The position numbers and the translations under genes are program-made. Source: JANPPS01 sp965246835 (GTDB lineage: Bacteria; Pseudomonadota; Alphaproteobacteria; Acetobacterales; Acetobacteraceae). From it: 64,000 bases of DNA. The stretch covers positions 2,914,001 to 2,978,000 of the forward strand of contig CBDFFQ010000001.1 in NCBI GenBank assembly GCA_965246835.1, given 5' to 3'. Positions 16,845 to 26,043 of this stretch are shown here, one piece after another; positions within the stretch are counted from its first letter, which is position 1; each line of letters starts with the position of its first letter. Below the pieces are notes generated by a model. It was not told the origin of the DNA and did not search any database. It worked only from the letters and a program-made list of their open reading frames with translations.

Positions 16845-18866
16845 ATGAAGCCGCCGCCCGCCCTCTCGATCCGCAATGTCCTGATCGGCCTGAGCTGTCT
16901 CAGCGTGTTGGGCCTGATCGGACTGGCCGCGCTCGGGATCATGGGCACGCAGCGGCAGGCGGATACGCTCGACCGGGTGATGGTGCTGGAGCGCGCGCTC
17001 CATAATCACAACGATGCCGACGCGTTCATGGACAATATCCGGGCGGACGTGTTGCGGGCGCTGCAGGCTGCGGTGTCCGTCAATCGGGAGGGGCCCGACG
17101 CGATCCGCGCCGATTTCCTGCACCATGTCGACGTCGTGCAGAAGGCGGCGGAGGGGAATCGGGAGCTTCCGCTGGAGCCGGACGTCTTGGCGCGATACGC
17201 GCGCGTCGCCGGATTGATGGAGACTTTCTTGGCCGCAGGCCATGTCGCGGTCGAGCTGGCGTTGAGCGATCCGGTAGCCGGCGGCGCGTATTTCGAGAAA
17301 TTCCGCCATAATTTTTCTGCGCTCGAGACGGAGATGGATGCCTTGCGGGACATCTTGCGCTCCTCGGTCGAGGAGGTGCGGGCCGAATCCCACCGGACGA
17401 TGGCGCTCGTGCTGCATGGCATCTCCGGTGCCGCCGTGTTCGGCGCGATCGTGCTGTTCGTGGTCGCGACGATCGCGGTCGGAACGGTTCAGGGCATCAC
17501 CATCGACCTTGCGCAATCCCGGGAGCACGCCCAGCACCTGGCCCTGCATGACGTGCTGACCGGACTGCCCAACCGGTTCCTGCTATCGGAGCGCTTGGAG
17601 TCGGCGCTGGCCCAGTTGCGCCCTGAGGGGGAGGGCGTCGCGGTGCTGAGCCTCGACCTCGATCGGTTCAAGTCGGTCAACGACACGCTGGGCCACCCCA
17701 TCGGTGACGCCCTGCTGCGCGCGGTCGCCTCCCGTCTGCTCAATTGCGTGCGCGAAGGGGATACGGTCGCCCGGCTCGGCGGGGACGAGTTCGCCATCGT
17801 TCAGAGCGCCTCGAGCGGGCCGCTGCAGGCGGGAGCCCTGGCGGCCCGGCTGGTGGATGCCCTGGCGGCGCCCTATACCCTCGATGGGCACCGTGTGCAG
17901 ATCGGCGCCAGCGTCGGGTATGCCCTGGCTGGGCCCGAGCTGACCAATAAAACAGAATTGCTGAAGATGGCGGACATCGCGCTGTATCGCGCCAAGGCCA
18001 ACGGGCGCGGCACCTACGCGGCGTTCGAGGCTGGGATGGATGCGGAGCAGCGCCATCGGCGCGGATTGGAAGAAGACCTGTCGGCCGCGCTGGCAGGCCA
18101 TCAGTTCGAACTGCATTACCAGCCGCTCGTGAACCTAGGGACCGGCCGTGTCGCCGCGGTCGAGGCGCTGCTGCGCTGGAACCATCCTATCCGCGGCCGC
18201 GTCATGCCGATGGAGTTCATCCCGCTCCTCGAAGAGACCGGGCAGATCACCGAGGTCGGCGCCTGGGTCCTGCAGCAGGCCTGCCAGGACGCCGTCGCCT
18301 GGCCCGAGGAGATCCGGGTCGCGGTCAACCTGTCCGCCATGCAGTTCCGCGGGCCCGGTCTGGCCGAAGCGGTCGCGTCCGCGCTCACCCGATCCGGCCT
18401 CACGCCGCAACGGCTGGAACTCGAGATTACCGAGACGGCTTTGCTGCATGACGGCACCATGACCCTGGGGATCCTCCATGATCTCAGGGCCCAGGGCGTG
18501 CGGATCGCGATGGACGATTTCGGCACCGGCTACTCCGCGCTGGGATATCTCCGCCGCTTCCTCTTCGATCGCATCAAAATCGACCAGTGCTTCATCCGCG
18601 AAATCGAGACCAGTGCGGACTGCAAGGCGATCATCCGCGCCGTGGCAGGGCTCGGCGCCAATCTCGGCATCGAAGTGACGGCCGAGGGGATCGAAACCCA
18701 GGACCAGCTGGAGCGCGTCCAGGAAGAAGGCTGCAACGAGGCGCAAGGCTTCCTGTTCAGCCGTCCCGTGCCGAGCCGGGAGGTTGCCGCTCTCCTGCTC
18801 AGCATCCGTCCCGCCCCGGTCCGCGATGCCGCCGTTCGCCTGGAGCCCGCGCTGGCCCGATCCTGA
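16845..18866 (+). CDS. Membrane-bound GGDEF-EAL protein
   Basis: Inner-membrane cyclic-di-GMP enzyme of 673 residues. Two membrane segments (about residues 10-33 and 193-217) enclose a periplasmic four-helix-type sensor region. The cyclase domain has LDRFKSVNDTLGH, an intact GGDEF and an RxxD site (REGD) five residues before it. The EAL domain retains EALLRW, LELEIT, DDFGTGYS, RIKID and EGIE. The usual KIDRSF is here KIDQCF. Both activities are therefore possible. The ATG at 16845 with GGGAAG upstream is preferred to a GTG at 16803. It lies between gmd and the glycosyltransferases on the opposite strand, hinting at control of the surface polysaccharide, but this is inference. Confidence 0.88.
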   Translation: MKPPPALSIRNVLIGLSCLSVLGLIGLAALGIMGTQRQADTLDRVMVLERALHNHNDADAFMDNIRADVLRALQAAVSVNREGPDAIRADFLHHVDVVQKAAEGNRELPLEPDVLARYARVAGLMETFLAAGHVAVELALSDPVAGGAYFEKFRHNFSALETEMDALRDILRSSVEEVRAESHRTMALVLHGISGAAVFGAIVLFVVATIAVGTVQGITIDLAQSREHAQHLALHDVLTGLPNRFLLSERLESALAQLRPEGEGVAVLSLDLDRFKSVNDTLGHPIGDALLRAVASRLLNCVREGDTVARLGGDEFAIVQSASSGPLQAGALAARLVDALAAPYTLDGHRVQIGASVGYALAGPELTNKTELLKMADIALYRAKANGRGTYAAFEAGMDAEQRHRRGLEEDLSAALAGHQFELHYQPLVNLGTGRVAAVEALLRWNHPIRGRVMPMEFIPLLEETGQITEVGAWVLQQACQDAVAWPEEIRVAVNLSAMQFRGPGLAEAVASALTRSGLTPQRLELEITETALLHDGTMTLGILHDLRAQGVRIAMDDFGTGYSALGYLRRFLFDRIKIDQCFIREIETSADCKAIIRAVAGLGANLGIEVTAEGIETQDQLERVQEEGCNEAQGFLFSRPVPSREVAALLLSIRPAPVRDAAVRLEPALARS

Positions 18867-18876
18867 CAGCGGCGCC

Positions 18877-18948
18877 GATCAGCCCCGCACCCCGGTTCGG
18901 CGGCGATCAGCCCCGAACCCCGGTTCGGCGGCGATCAGCCCCGAACCC
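18877..18948. repeat. 28-bp tandem repeat, 2.6 copies
   Basis: Units of 28 bases start at 18877, 18905 and 18933 (each begins GATCAGCCCCG, the third is partial). The first differs from the second at one base. The last copy contains the stop codon and final codons of the minus-strand glycosyltransferase, so the array is a serial duplication of that gene's 3' end. This looks like replication slippage and not a CRISPR array (no spacers). Confidence 0.85.
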
Positions 18949-20038
18949 AGGCCGCCACGTCCCGCGCGAAATCTCGCCACCCCGGCACCACCAGCCCCTG
19001 CGCCTCCCGCCAGAGCGCCGCTGCCCTGGTGTCGTCCAGCACCTGGCGCAAGCCGTCCGCGATCGACCCGGCATCCACCTGCCCGAGCCTGATCTGCCCG
19101 GCCGGTGAAACCCCATCCAGCGCCGGCAGGCTCGCCGCCACCAGGACCGGGATGCCCGCGTGCAGCGCCTCCATCGGCGGGATGCCATAGCCCTCGCCCT
19201 CACTGGGGAACAACACCAGCCGGGCCTGCCGCAACGCGTCCCGCACCCCGGCATCGGGCAGGTTCTCCAGATGCTGGAAGCCCGGCACACCTTCCAGGGA
19301 GCGCAGCATCCGAACCTCCTCCTCGAACACGCGGGAGGCGTGGCCGATCATCGTCAACTCGATCGCGTGGCCCTCGGCCCGCAGCGTCCGGAACGCCTGC
19401 ATCGCCGGCACGGCGTTCTTGCGCGGCTCGATGCTGCCGAGCATCACGATCGAGCGGCGTCCGGGATGCCAGCTCTGCGGCTCCAGCCCCAGCCCGTCGG
19501 CGCCCATCGGGATGACCGGACCGGGGTCGGGATGCCTCGCCACGCGGCGAACATAGGCCTCCCGCGTCCGGCCGCTGATGAACGCCCGCGCCTCCACAGT
19601 CCGGCATGCCTTCAGATAGGGCATCAGCCGCAGCGGGGCCCCGGTGCCGAACCATTGCGGATCGAGCCATGGCAGAAAGTCATACAGCAGCCAAAACGCC
19701 CCGGTGCCGTGGCGCTGGTAATAGGCGGCCCGCGCATGATCGAAGAACAGCTCGGCATTCAGCACCCGTTCCCCAGGCCGCACGACGCCGCCCAGCCGGG
19801 CCCCCCGCGCGAGCCGCCGCCGTTCGGCCCCGATATCGGCGCTCCCGGTCTCGCAGACGGCCTCGAGCACGCGGGATGGCAGCACGCGCAACGACTGGCT
19901 TGCGGGGTCGAAGCAGCAGGGGATGGGCGGCGTGCCGGGCCAATGGCGGATCAACTCGCGCTCCGCCCGCTGGATGCCCGTGCGCTGCGGGTCCAGCAGC
20001 AATTGTGAAATATCGAGATATATCTCGCGCCCGCTCAC
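18935..20038 (-). CDS. Glycosyltransferase, GT4 family
   Basis: A 367-residue retaining glycosyltransferase with the GT-B fold. The donor-binding half has MLGSIEPRKN, a QHLENLPDAGVRDALRQA stretch and the E-x7-E motif in EGEGYGIPPMEALHAGIPVLV. The start is a GTG at 20038 that overlaps the stop of the larger glycosyltransferase (GTGA), so both are co-translated. The probable role is assembly of a D-rhamnose- or mannose-containing surface glycan, because GDP-sugar genes flank it. Acceptor and linkage are unknown. Its final codons lie in the 28-bp repeat array. Confidence 0.8.
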   Translation of the reverse strand: MSGREIYLDISQLLLDPQRTGIQRAERELIRHWPGTPPIPCCFDPASQSLRVLPSRVLEAVCETGSADIGAERRRLARGARLGGVVRPGERVLNAELFFDHARAAYYQRHGTGAFWLLYDFLPWLDPQWFGTGAPLRLMPYLKACRTVEARAFISGRTREAYVRRVARHPDPGPVIPMGADGLGLEPQSWHPGRRSIVMLGSIEPRKNAVPAMQAFRTLRAEGHAIELTMIGHASRVFEEEVRMLRSLEGVPGFQHLENLPDAGVRDALRQARLVLFPSEGEGYGIPPMEALHAGIPVLVAASLPALDGVSPAGQIRLGQVDAGSIADGLRQVLDDTRAAALWREAQGLVVPGWRDFARDVAAWVRG

Positions 20039-22317
20039 AGTCCGAGCGCCTGGCACAGCATCGTGGAATACCGGTCGAAGCTATGCGCCGCGACATAGGC
20101 CTCCCGCTCCGCCTCCCGGCCGGCATGGCCCCGTTCCAACACCTCCGCCAGCCCCTCGGCCACCAGCAGCGGGCTCGGCCGGTCCGGCACCGCGACCACA
20201 TAGCCCGGCGCATCGACCGCCCGCGCCAGCCCCCGGCTCGCCACCGCCGCAAGCCCGGCGCCGATGCAATCCGACAGCGCGCCCGAAACGCTGCCGGGTC
20301 CCGCGGAGCGAAGCTGGATCGCCGCATCGGCGCCCAGCAGATGGTCCCGCCACACGGCCTCCGTCACGAACGCCTCGGCAAACCACACCTGATCCTGCAG
20401 GCCGAGCGTCCGGATCAACGCGTGCACCGGTCCCATCGGGCCATGGGCGGCGCCCACGAAATGCAACCGCGCATCCACGCCCCAGCTGCGCAGCTGGTCC
20501 AGCGCCCAGACGCAGTCTTCGGGTCCCTTATTGGCATGCAAGAACCCGAACGTGCAGATCACCTTCTGGTCCGGCCCCGCCCCGAACCGCGCCAGCCGCG
20601 CCCGCGCCGCCGCCCGGGCCAAGGGCGTCAGCGCGTCGGGTTCCCAGCTGCGATAGAGGCAGAAGGGCAGCCGGCCGGCGGTCACGCCGTAGCGCCGGGC
20701 CATCTCGTCCACGCCATCGGGAGAATGCAGCAACAAAGGCTCCGCCACCTGCGCCACCTCCGCGAAGATCAGCGCCTCGGGCGGCAGGTCTCCGGCGAGC
20801 CAATGGAAGATCTCGTGGGGCCGGAGCGGGCGCCCCATCTCGGCCTCCGCCAGCCTGACGGTATGCTCGTGACCGAAATGACCGTGGTAGAAGTCCAGCA
20901 GCCGCCCGTCATGCGCGATGCAGGCGCCGCCATACCGCAGCAGTCCATCGAGGATCTGCGCGTGGTAGTGCGAGTTCCCCAGCACATGCACCACCCGGTC
21001 ATACTCCGATGACAGCAGCGGCACCGCCGAGAACGGGATGAGGTCGGCCACACCGGGAGGGCAGGGCAAGTGGTGCGCCCCCGTGAAGACGTCCAGCTCC
21101 ACCAGGCGGCCCAGCGCCGGGCACAGCGCCGCGCTGTAATCCGCGATGCCGGAGCGGTCCGGCGGCATGGGCGTGAGCATCGCGAGCCGGGGCCGCGCGC
21201 CCCGCAGCATCGCCGGCGCGGCGGCGCCCGGCAGCAACGCCGCCACCCGGGTCCAAAACCGCCCCGCCACGTCCTGCGCCCTGAAGCGCGGCCACACGGC
21301 CGCCTGTGCCTCGAGCGCGGCCCCGCGCCATTCCACGTGCCCGTCCAGCAAGGCCGCCAGCGCGTCCGCGTCCCCGGGGTCGAACACGTGCGACGGCAGC
21401 AGCAGCTCCCGATGCGCCGGGATGCGTGACGCCAGCACGGGGACGGCGGAGGCCATCGCCTCGATCACCGGTAGCGAGAACCCCTCGGCGCGGGAGGGCG
21501 CCACCACGAGCAGCGCATCCCGATACAGCCGGTCCAGCGCCCCCTCATCCACATGGCCCGGCGCGTGCACCAGCCCCGGATCGCCGCCCGCCGCCCCGAC
21601 CGCCGCGCGCTGCGCCTCCAGCCATGCCGGCGTATAGGCGCCCGTGACCACGACGGGGACCCGCGCCGCCTGCATCGCCCGGGACGCTGCATGCGCCAGC
21701 AGGGCGGTCTCCGGATCCTTGCGCGGATCGCTGCCGCCTATCACCAGCAGGTGCCGTATCGCCCCGGATGCAGGCGCCGCCGCCTCGAAGCGGGGGTCGA
21801 GCGATGCACCGGTCACATGGATCTCGTCCGCCCTGATGCCCAGTAGCGCCCGCAGCCGGCCGGCCGCGTCGGCGGAGATCGGCAGGAACGCGTCGTAGCG
21901 GGCCAACCAGCGCAGCGCGATATGATATTCGAGCCGGGCCGCGTCCCCCGGCAGATACCGGTCCGGATCGTCGAGCGGGATGAAATCATACACCACGGCC
22001 GCCGCCCGCACGGCGGGATGGTGCAGCAACCGGCCCACGAACAACGGATCATGCGTCATGGGCGATAGCTGCACCAGCGCCGTGGGTCGTTGCAGCGCGC
22101 CGGTGTAGCCGGTGTGACGCACGCCATCCAGCAGCGCGCGCAGGCCGGCCGGCAGCTCCGGCAGCTTGGGATCCAGCAAGCCGATCAGGCGGCAGCCCGC
22201 GATGGCCGGCGTGTCGCGGGCATGGCGCAGCAGGGAAGCCGCATGGCGGCCGATTCCGCGTTGGGCGAACTCCGGGTCCTGCAGGCAGCGCAGGTCGAGG
22301 ATGACATCGGCCGTCAC
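20035..22317 (-). CDS. Two-domain glycosyltransferase (tandem GT4 modules)
   Basis: A 760-residue protein of two fused GT-B modules. The first (about 1-370) is a clear GT4 enzyme: LVIGGSDPRKDPE, HVDEGALDRLYRDA and E-x7-E in RAEGFSLPVIEAMASAVPVLAS. The second (about 385-760) starts LAMLTPMPPDRSGIADYS and has ICTFGFLHANKGPE, but where E-x7-E is expected it reads GPGSVSGALSDCIGAGL, so it lacks the first Glu and may be a degenerate or different module. Fused pairs of this type build repeating O-antigen units such as D-rhamnan or mannan. It sits four bases downstream of manC and overlaps the next glycosyltransferase. Confidence 0.78.
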   Translation of the reverse strand: MTADVILDLRCLQDPEFAQRGIGRHAASLLRHARDTPAIAGCRLIGLLDPKLPELPAGLRALLDGVRHTGYTGALQRPTALVQLSPMTHDPLFVGRLLHHPAVRAAAVVYDFIPLDDPDRYLPGDAARLEYHIALRWLARYDAFLPISADAAGRLRALLGIRADEIHVTGASLDPRFEAAAPASGAIRHLLVIGGSDPRKDPETALLAHAASRAMQAARVPVVVTGAYTPAWLEAQRAAVGAAGGDPGLVHAPGHVDEGALDRLYRDALLVVAPSRAEGFSLPVIEAMASAVPVLASRIPAHRELLLPSHVFDPGDADALAALLDGHVEWRGAALEAQAAVWPRFRAQDVAGRFWTRVAALLPGAAAPAMLRGARPRLAMLTPMPPDRSGIADYSAALCPALGRLVELDVFTGAHHLPCPPGVADLIPFSAVPLLSSEYDRVVHVLGNSHYHAQILDGLLRYGGACIAHDGRLLDFYHGHFGHEHTVRLAEAEMGRPLRPHEIFHWLAGDLPPEALIFAEVAQVAEPLLLHSPDGVDEMARRYGVTAGRLPFCLYRSWEPDALTPLARAAARARLARFGAGPDQKVICTFGFLHANKGPEDCVWALDQLRSWGVDARLHFVGAAHGPMGPVHALIRTLGLQDQVWFAEAFVTEAVWRDHLLGADAAIQLRSAGPGSVSGALSDCIGAGLAAVASRGLARAVDAPGYVVAVPDRPSPLLVAEGLAEVLERGHAGREAEREAYVAAHSFDRYSTMLCQALGL

Positions 22318-22321
22318 GGCA

Positions 22322-23767
22322 TCAGGCCCGGCCGTACGTGTCCTCGATCCGCACGATGTCGTCTTCGCCGAGATAGCTGCCGGACTGCACTTCGATCAGC
22401 GTCAGCGGGATGCGCCCCGGGTTGGACATGCGGTGCACGCAGCCGAGCGGCAGGTAGATGCTCTCGTTCTCCCGCACCATGACCTCCTCGTGATCGCGCG
22501 TCACCAGCGCCACGCCGCTCACCACCACCCAGTGCTCGGCACGGTGGAAATGCTTCTGCAGGCTCAGTTTCTGCCCGGGCTCCACCACGATGCGCTTCAC
22601 CTGGAACCGGTTGCCGTGGATCAGGCTCTCGTAGAAGCCCCAGGGGCGGTACGTCAGGTTGTGCGCCACGGCCTCATGCCGGCCCGCCTTGCGGAGCCGG
22701 TCCACCACGCGCTTCACGTCCTGCGCCCGGTCCCGGTGCATCGCCAGCACCGCGTCCTCGGTCACCACCACCACCACGTCCTCCAGCCCGACCACGGCCG
22801 TCAGGATGCCGTCGCTGCGCACGAAGCAGTTGCGCGCCCCTTCCAGCAGCACGTCACCGACCGAGGCGTTGCCGTCGGTATCCTTGGGCGACACCTCCCA
22901 CAGCGCGTCCCAACTGCCGACGTCGGACCAGCCGAGATCGGCCGGGATCACGGCGGCGCGGGTGGTCCGCTCCGCCACCGCATAGTCGAGGCTGATGTCG
23001 GGGGAGGCCGCGAACGCGTCCTTGTCCAGCCGGATGAAATCCAGGTCGCGCGCCCGGCCCTCCACGGCCCGGCGCACCGCCGCCACCACCTCCGGCGCAT
23101 ACAGCTCCATCTCCGCCAGCAGCACATCCGCCCGGAACACGAACATGCCGGAGTTCCACAGATGCGTGCCGGTCGCGACCAGGGCGGCCGCGCGGGCGGC
23201 ATCGGGCTTCTCCACGAAGCGCGTAAGTTCGTGCACGCCGGGCGCATCCGCCAGCTCCGGCCCGACCTCGAGGTAGCCATACGCCGTCTCCGCCCGGTGC
23301 GGCTGCATGCCGAACGTCACGATCCGCCCGCCCTGTGCCGCCACCACGGCGCGCGCCAGGGCCGCATGCAGCGCATCGTTGTGCTGGATGGAGGCGTCGG
23401 CCGCCATCATCCACAGCACCGCGGTGGGATCGCTCTCGGACGCCAGCAATGCCGCCGCCGTGATGGCCGGGGCGGAGTTGCGGCCCACGGGCTCCAGCAC
23501 GATCGCCGCATCGTGGATCCCGGTCTGGCGCATCTGCTCGGCGATCAGGAAGCGGTGCTCCTGGTTGCAGACGACGATCGGCGGCGCGAAACCGGGCCCC
23601 ACGCCGCGCCGGGCCGTTTCCTGCAGCATGGTGTGGTCGGACACGAGCGGCCAGAGCTGCTTGGGGAAGCTCTCGCGGGACACGGGCCACAGCCGGGTGC
23701 CGGAGCCGCCCGACAGGATCACCGGGACAATGATCCACGGGGCGGCGGGCGCGGCTGGTGCGGTCAT
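22322..23767 (-). CDS. manC: Mannose-1-phosphate guanylyltransferase / mannose-6-phosphate isomerase
   Basis: Bifunctional type II enzyme of 481 residues that makes GDP-mannose and may also isomerise fructose-6-phosphate. The nucleotidyltransferase signature LSGGSGTRLWPVSR lies near residue 18, FVEKPD and GDVLLEGARNCFVRSDG in the middle, and the C-terminal cupin isomerase domain has GQKLSLQKHFHRAEHWVVVSG and GCVHRMSNPG. The ATG at 23767 has AGAGGA before it. GDP-mannose made here would feed gmd and the rmd-like enzyme. It is the first gene of the operon with the two glycosyltransferases. Confidence 0.93.
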   Translation of the reverse strand: MTAPAAPAAPWIIVPVILSGGSGTRLWPVSRESFPKQLWPLVSDHTMLQETARRGVGPGFAPPIVVCNQEHRFLIAEQMRQTGIHDAAIVLEPVGRNSAPAITAAALLASESDPTAVLWMMAADASIQHNDALHAALARAVVAAQGGRIVTFGMQPHRAETAYGYLEVGPELADAPGVHELTRFVEKPDAARAAALVATGTHLWNSGMFVFRADVLLAEMELYAPEVVAAVRRAVEGRARDLDFIRLDKDAFAASPDISLDYAVAERTTRAAVIPADLGWSDVGSWDALWEVSPKDTDGNASVGDVLLEGARNCFVRSDGILTAVVGLEDVVVVVTEDAVLAMHRDRAQDVKRVVDRLRKAGRHEAVAHNLTYRPWGFYESLIHGNRFQVKRIVVEPGQKLSLQKHFHRAEHWVVVSGVALVTRDHEEVMVRENESIYLPLGCVHRMSNPGRIPLTLIEVQSGSYLGEDDIVRIEDTYGRA

Positions 23768-23866
23768 GGAGTCCTCTGGTTCGGGCGATGTCCTATAGGT
23801 GCGCTGCGAAAGCTCTGTCCAGCCGCAAGCCTTGCCCATGCCACGATCTCGCGGACATGATGGGCG

Positions 23867-25045
23867 ATGACCATCGCCAACGACCCCCAGGCCCGCATCG
23901 CCGCCGCCGCCGCCGCGATCGCCCCAGATCTGATCGAGATCCGCCGCGACCTGCATCGGCATCCGGAGCTCGGCTTCGACCTGCCGCACACCGCGGGCGT
24001 GGTCGCGGCCGAGCTGGCGCGGCTCGGCATCCCGCACCGGACCGGGGTGGGGCGCTCCGGCATTGTGGGCACGATCGCCGGTGGCCGCCCGGGCCGCACG
24101 CTGGTGCTGCGCGCCGACATGGACGCGCTGCCGATCCTGGAGCAGACCGGCCTGCCGTTCGCGAGCGAGATCCGCGGCCGGATGCATGCCTGCGGCCATG
24201 ATCTGCACACCGCGACCCTGCTGGGCGTTGCCGCCGTGCTGCGTGACTTCGCGCCGCTTCTGGCCGGCACCGTGCGCCTGGTGTTCCAACCCGCCGAGGA
24301 GGTCGCGGGCGGGGCGCAGGCCATGATCGACGATGGCGTGCTGGATGGGGCGGACGCGGCGATCGGTTTCCATAACTACCCGAACATGCCAGTGGGGCGG
24401 CTCGGCTTCTGCCGCGGCGGCTGCATGGCGTCGGTCGATACGTTCGACATCGTCGTGCACGGCCGCTCCGGCCACGCGGCGCACGCCTATGACGCCATCG
24501 ACCCCATCGTGGCGGCGGCGCATCTGGTGACGCAGCTGCAGACGGTGGTGTCGCGGGAGGTCAGGCCCACCCAATCCTGCGTCGTGACCGTCGCTGCCAT
24601 CCATGCCGGGGAGGCGCACAACACAATTCCCGACACCTGCCTGGTCCGTGGCACCGTCCGCACGCTGCTGGAACCCACGCGCACCCTGGCGGAGGCCGCG
24701 ATCCGGCGGCTGTGTGCGGGGATCGAGGCCGGGATGCGGGTGCGCATCGCCATCGACTACACCCGCGAGATCCCGCCCACCGTGAATGACGGCGCCATGC
24801 TGGACCGCATGGTCAGTGCCGTGCAGGCGCAGCTTGGGGACGTGCTGGACGAGGGGGAGCCGAGCCTGGGCGGGGAGGATTTCGCGCTGATGGCGGAGCG
24901 TGTGCCGTCCTGCCACCTGCGCGTCGGCGCCGGGCAGCCCGGGCGGCAGGACCGGCTGCACAATTCGGATTACCAGCCGGACGAAGCCTGCATCGCGCTC
25001 GGCGTCCAGGCCCTGTCCCGTGCGGCGCTGGAGATGTTGGCATGA
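23867..25045 (+). CDS. M20 family metallo-amidohydrolase
   Basis: A 392-residue zinc peptidase/amidohydrolase of the hippurate hydrolase/IAA-amino-acid hydrolase group. Metal-ligand motifs are RADMDALP, MHACGHDLHTATLLG and FQPAEEVAGGA with the catalytic Glu pair. A dimerisation insert (GRSGHAAHAYDAIDP) and the C-terminal GGEDFALMAERVP are also seen. It removes an acyl or amino-acyl group from an N-substituted amino acid, but the substrate is unknown. It is transcribed divergently from manC across 99 bases and overlaps the next gene by four bases. Confidence 0.88.
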   Translation: MTIANDPQARIAAAAAAIAPDLIEIRRDLHRHPELGFDLPHTAGVVAAELARLGIPHRTGVGRSGIVGTIAGGRPGRTLVLRADMDALPILEQTGLPFASEIRGRMHACGHDLHTATLLGVAAVLRDFAPLLAGTVRLVFQPAEEVAGGAQAMIDDGVLDGADAAIGFHNYPNMPVGRLGFCRGGCMASVDTFDIVVHGRSGHAAHAYDAIDPIVAAAHLVTQLQTVVSREVRPTQSCVVTVAAIHAGEAHNTIPDTCLVRGTVRTLLEPTRTLAEAAIRRLCAGIEAGMRVRIAIDYTREIPPTVNDGAMLDRMVSAVQAQLGDVLDEGEPSLGGEDFALMAERVPSCHLRVGAGQPGRQDRLHNSDYQPDEACIALGVQALSRAALEMLA

Positions 25046-26031
25046 AGGTCGCGGTGTTCGGCGCCGGCGCCATCGGCGGCCATGTGGCGGGGCGGCTGCA
25101 CCGGGGCGGGGCCGAGGTCTCGGTCATCGCCCGCGGCGCGCATCTGGCCGCGATCCAGGCCGATGGCCTGCGGGTCGAAGCGGCGGACGGCACCATCCAC
25201 GCGCGCGTCCGAGCCACGGACAACCCGGCCACGCTCGGCCCGCAGGACGCCGTTCTGGTCACGGTGAAGGCGCCCGCGCTCCCGGCCGTGGCCGCCACGA
25301 TCGCGCCGTTGCTGCGGCCGGACACGCCGGTCGCGTTCCTGATGAACGGCATTCCCTGGTGGTATTTCGCCCATCATGGCGGTGCGCAGGATAACGAACG
25401 CCTGCCCGCCGTCGATCCCGATGACGCCGTCTGGCGCGCCGTGGGTCCCGACCGCGCTTTGGGCGGCGTAGTCTATTCCGCCTGCACCGTCACCGCACCC
25501 GGCGTGATCACGGTCGACAGCGTGCAGAGCCGTATCATCCTGGGCGAACCCACGGGCGAGCTGTCGCCGCGGGCGGAGGCGCTGGCCGGGGTGCTGCGCG
25601 CGGGCGGGCTCACGATGGAGGTCAGCGCCGATATCCGGCAGGCGATCTGGGCCAAGCTGCTGCTGAACCTCGGCACCGGGCCGCTCGCGGTGCTGACCGG
25701 GGCGCCGTCGAGCCGGTTCTTCACCGAAACCGCCTGTTGCGACGCAACCCGCCAGATCCTGGCCGAAGGCGCCGCCATCGCCGCCGCCATGGGCCGCCCC
25801 GTGCAGGCCAATGCCGAGGGCCAGATCAAGAACGGGCTGAAATCGTCCCACAAGCCAAGCGTCCTGCAGGATCTGGAACTCGGGCGGCGGCTGGAGATCG
25901 AGGCGCTCTATGGCGTCCCGCTCGAGATGGCCCGGCGCCACGGGGTGCATACACCGATGCTGGATCTCCTGGTGGCGATGGTGCGGGTACGGGCGATGAT
26001 GGGTTCCACCCATCCTACGGTGGGGTCGTAG
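25042..26031 (+). CDS. 2-dehydropantoate 2-reductase family protein (PanE/ApbA)
   Basis: A 329-residue NADPH-dependent reductase with N-terminal Rossmann motif GAGAIGGHVAGRL and the helical C-terminal domain of the ketopantoate reductase family (IWAKLLLNLGTGPLA, with catalytic Lys; HKPSVLQDLELGRRLEIEAL). True ketopantoate reductases make pantoate for coenzyme A, but many paralogues act on other 2-keto acids, so panE is not assigned. The ATG overlaps the M20 gene stop. The last nine codons and the stop lie in a palindromic intergenic-type repeat, so the terminus probably arose by repeat insertion. Confidence 0.85.
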   Translation: MKVAVFGAGAIGGHVAGRLHRGGAEVSVIARGAHLAAIQADGLRVEAADGTIHARVRATDNPATLGPQDAVLVTVKAPALPAVAATIAPLLRPDTPVAFLMNGIPWWYFAHHGGAQDNERLPAVDPDDAVWRAVGPDRALGGVVYSACTVTAPGVITVDSVQSRIILGEPTGELSPRAEALAGVLRAGGLTMEVSADIRQAIWAKLLLNLGTGPLAVLTGAPSSRFFTETACCDATRQILAEGAAIAAAMGRPVQANAEGQIKNGLKSSHKPSVLQDLELGRRLEIEALYGVPLEMARRHGVHTPMLDLLVAMVRVRAMMGSTHPTVGS

Positions 26032-26043
26032 GGCCAACCCACC
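25999..26043. repeat. Palindromic repeat, family A copy 1
   Basis: Three short hairpin parts: ATGGGT-tcc-ACCCAT, CCTACG-loop-CGTAGG, and a GGG-CCAA-CCC remnant ending in ACCCACC. The same architecture recurs at 38567-38618 and 55364-55416. This copy overlaps the 3' ends of two convergent genes. Confidence 0.75.

Noticed and set aside
18877..18948. CRISPR-like array
   Set aside because: Repeats are directly adjacent with no spacers, include a gene's stop codon, and no cas genes are present.
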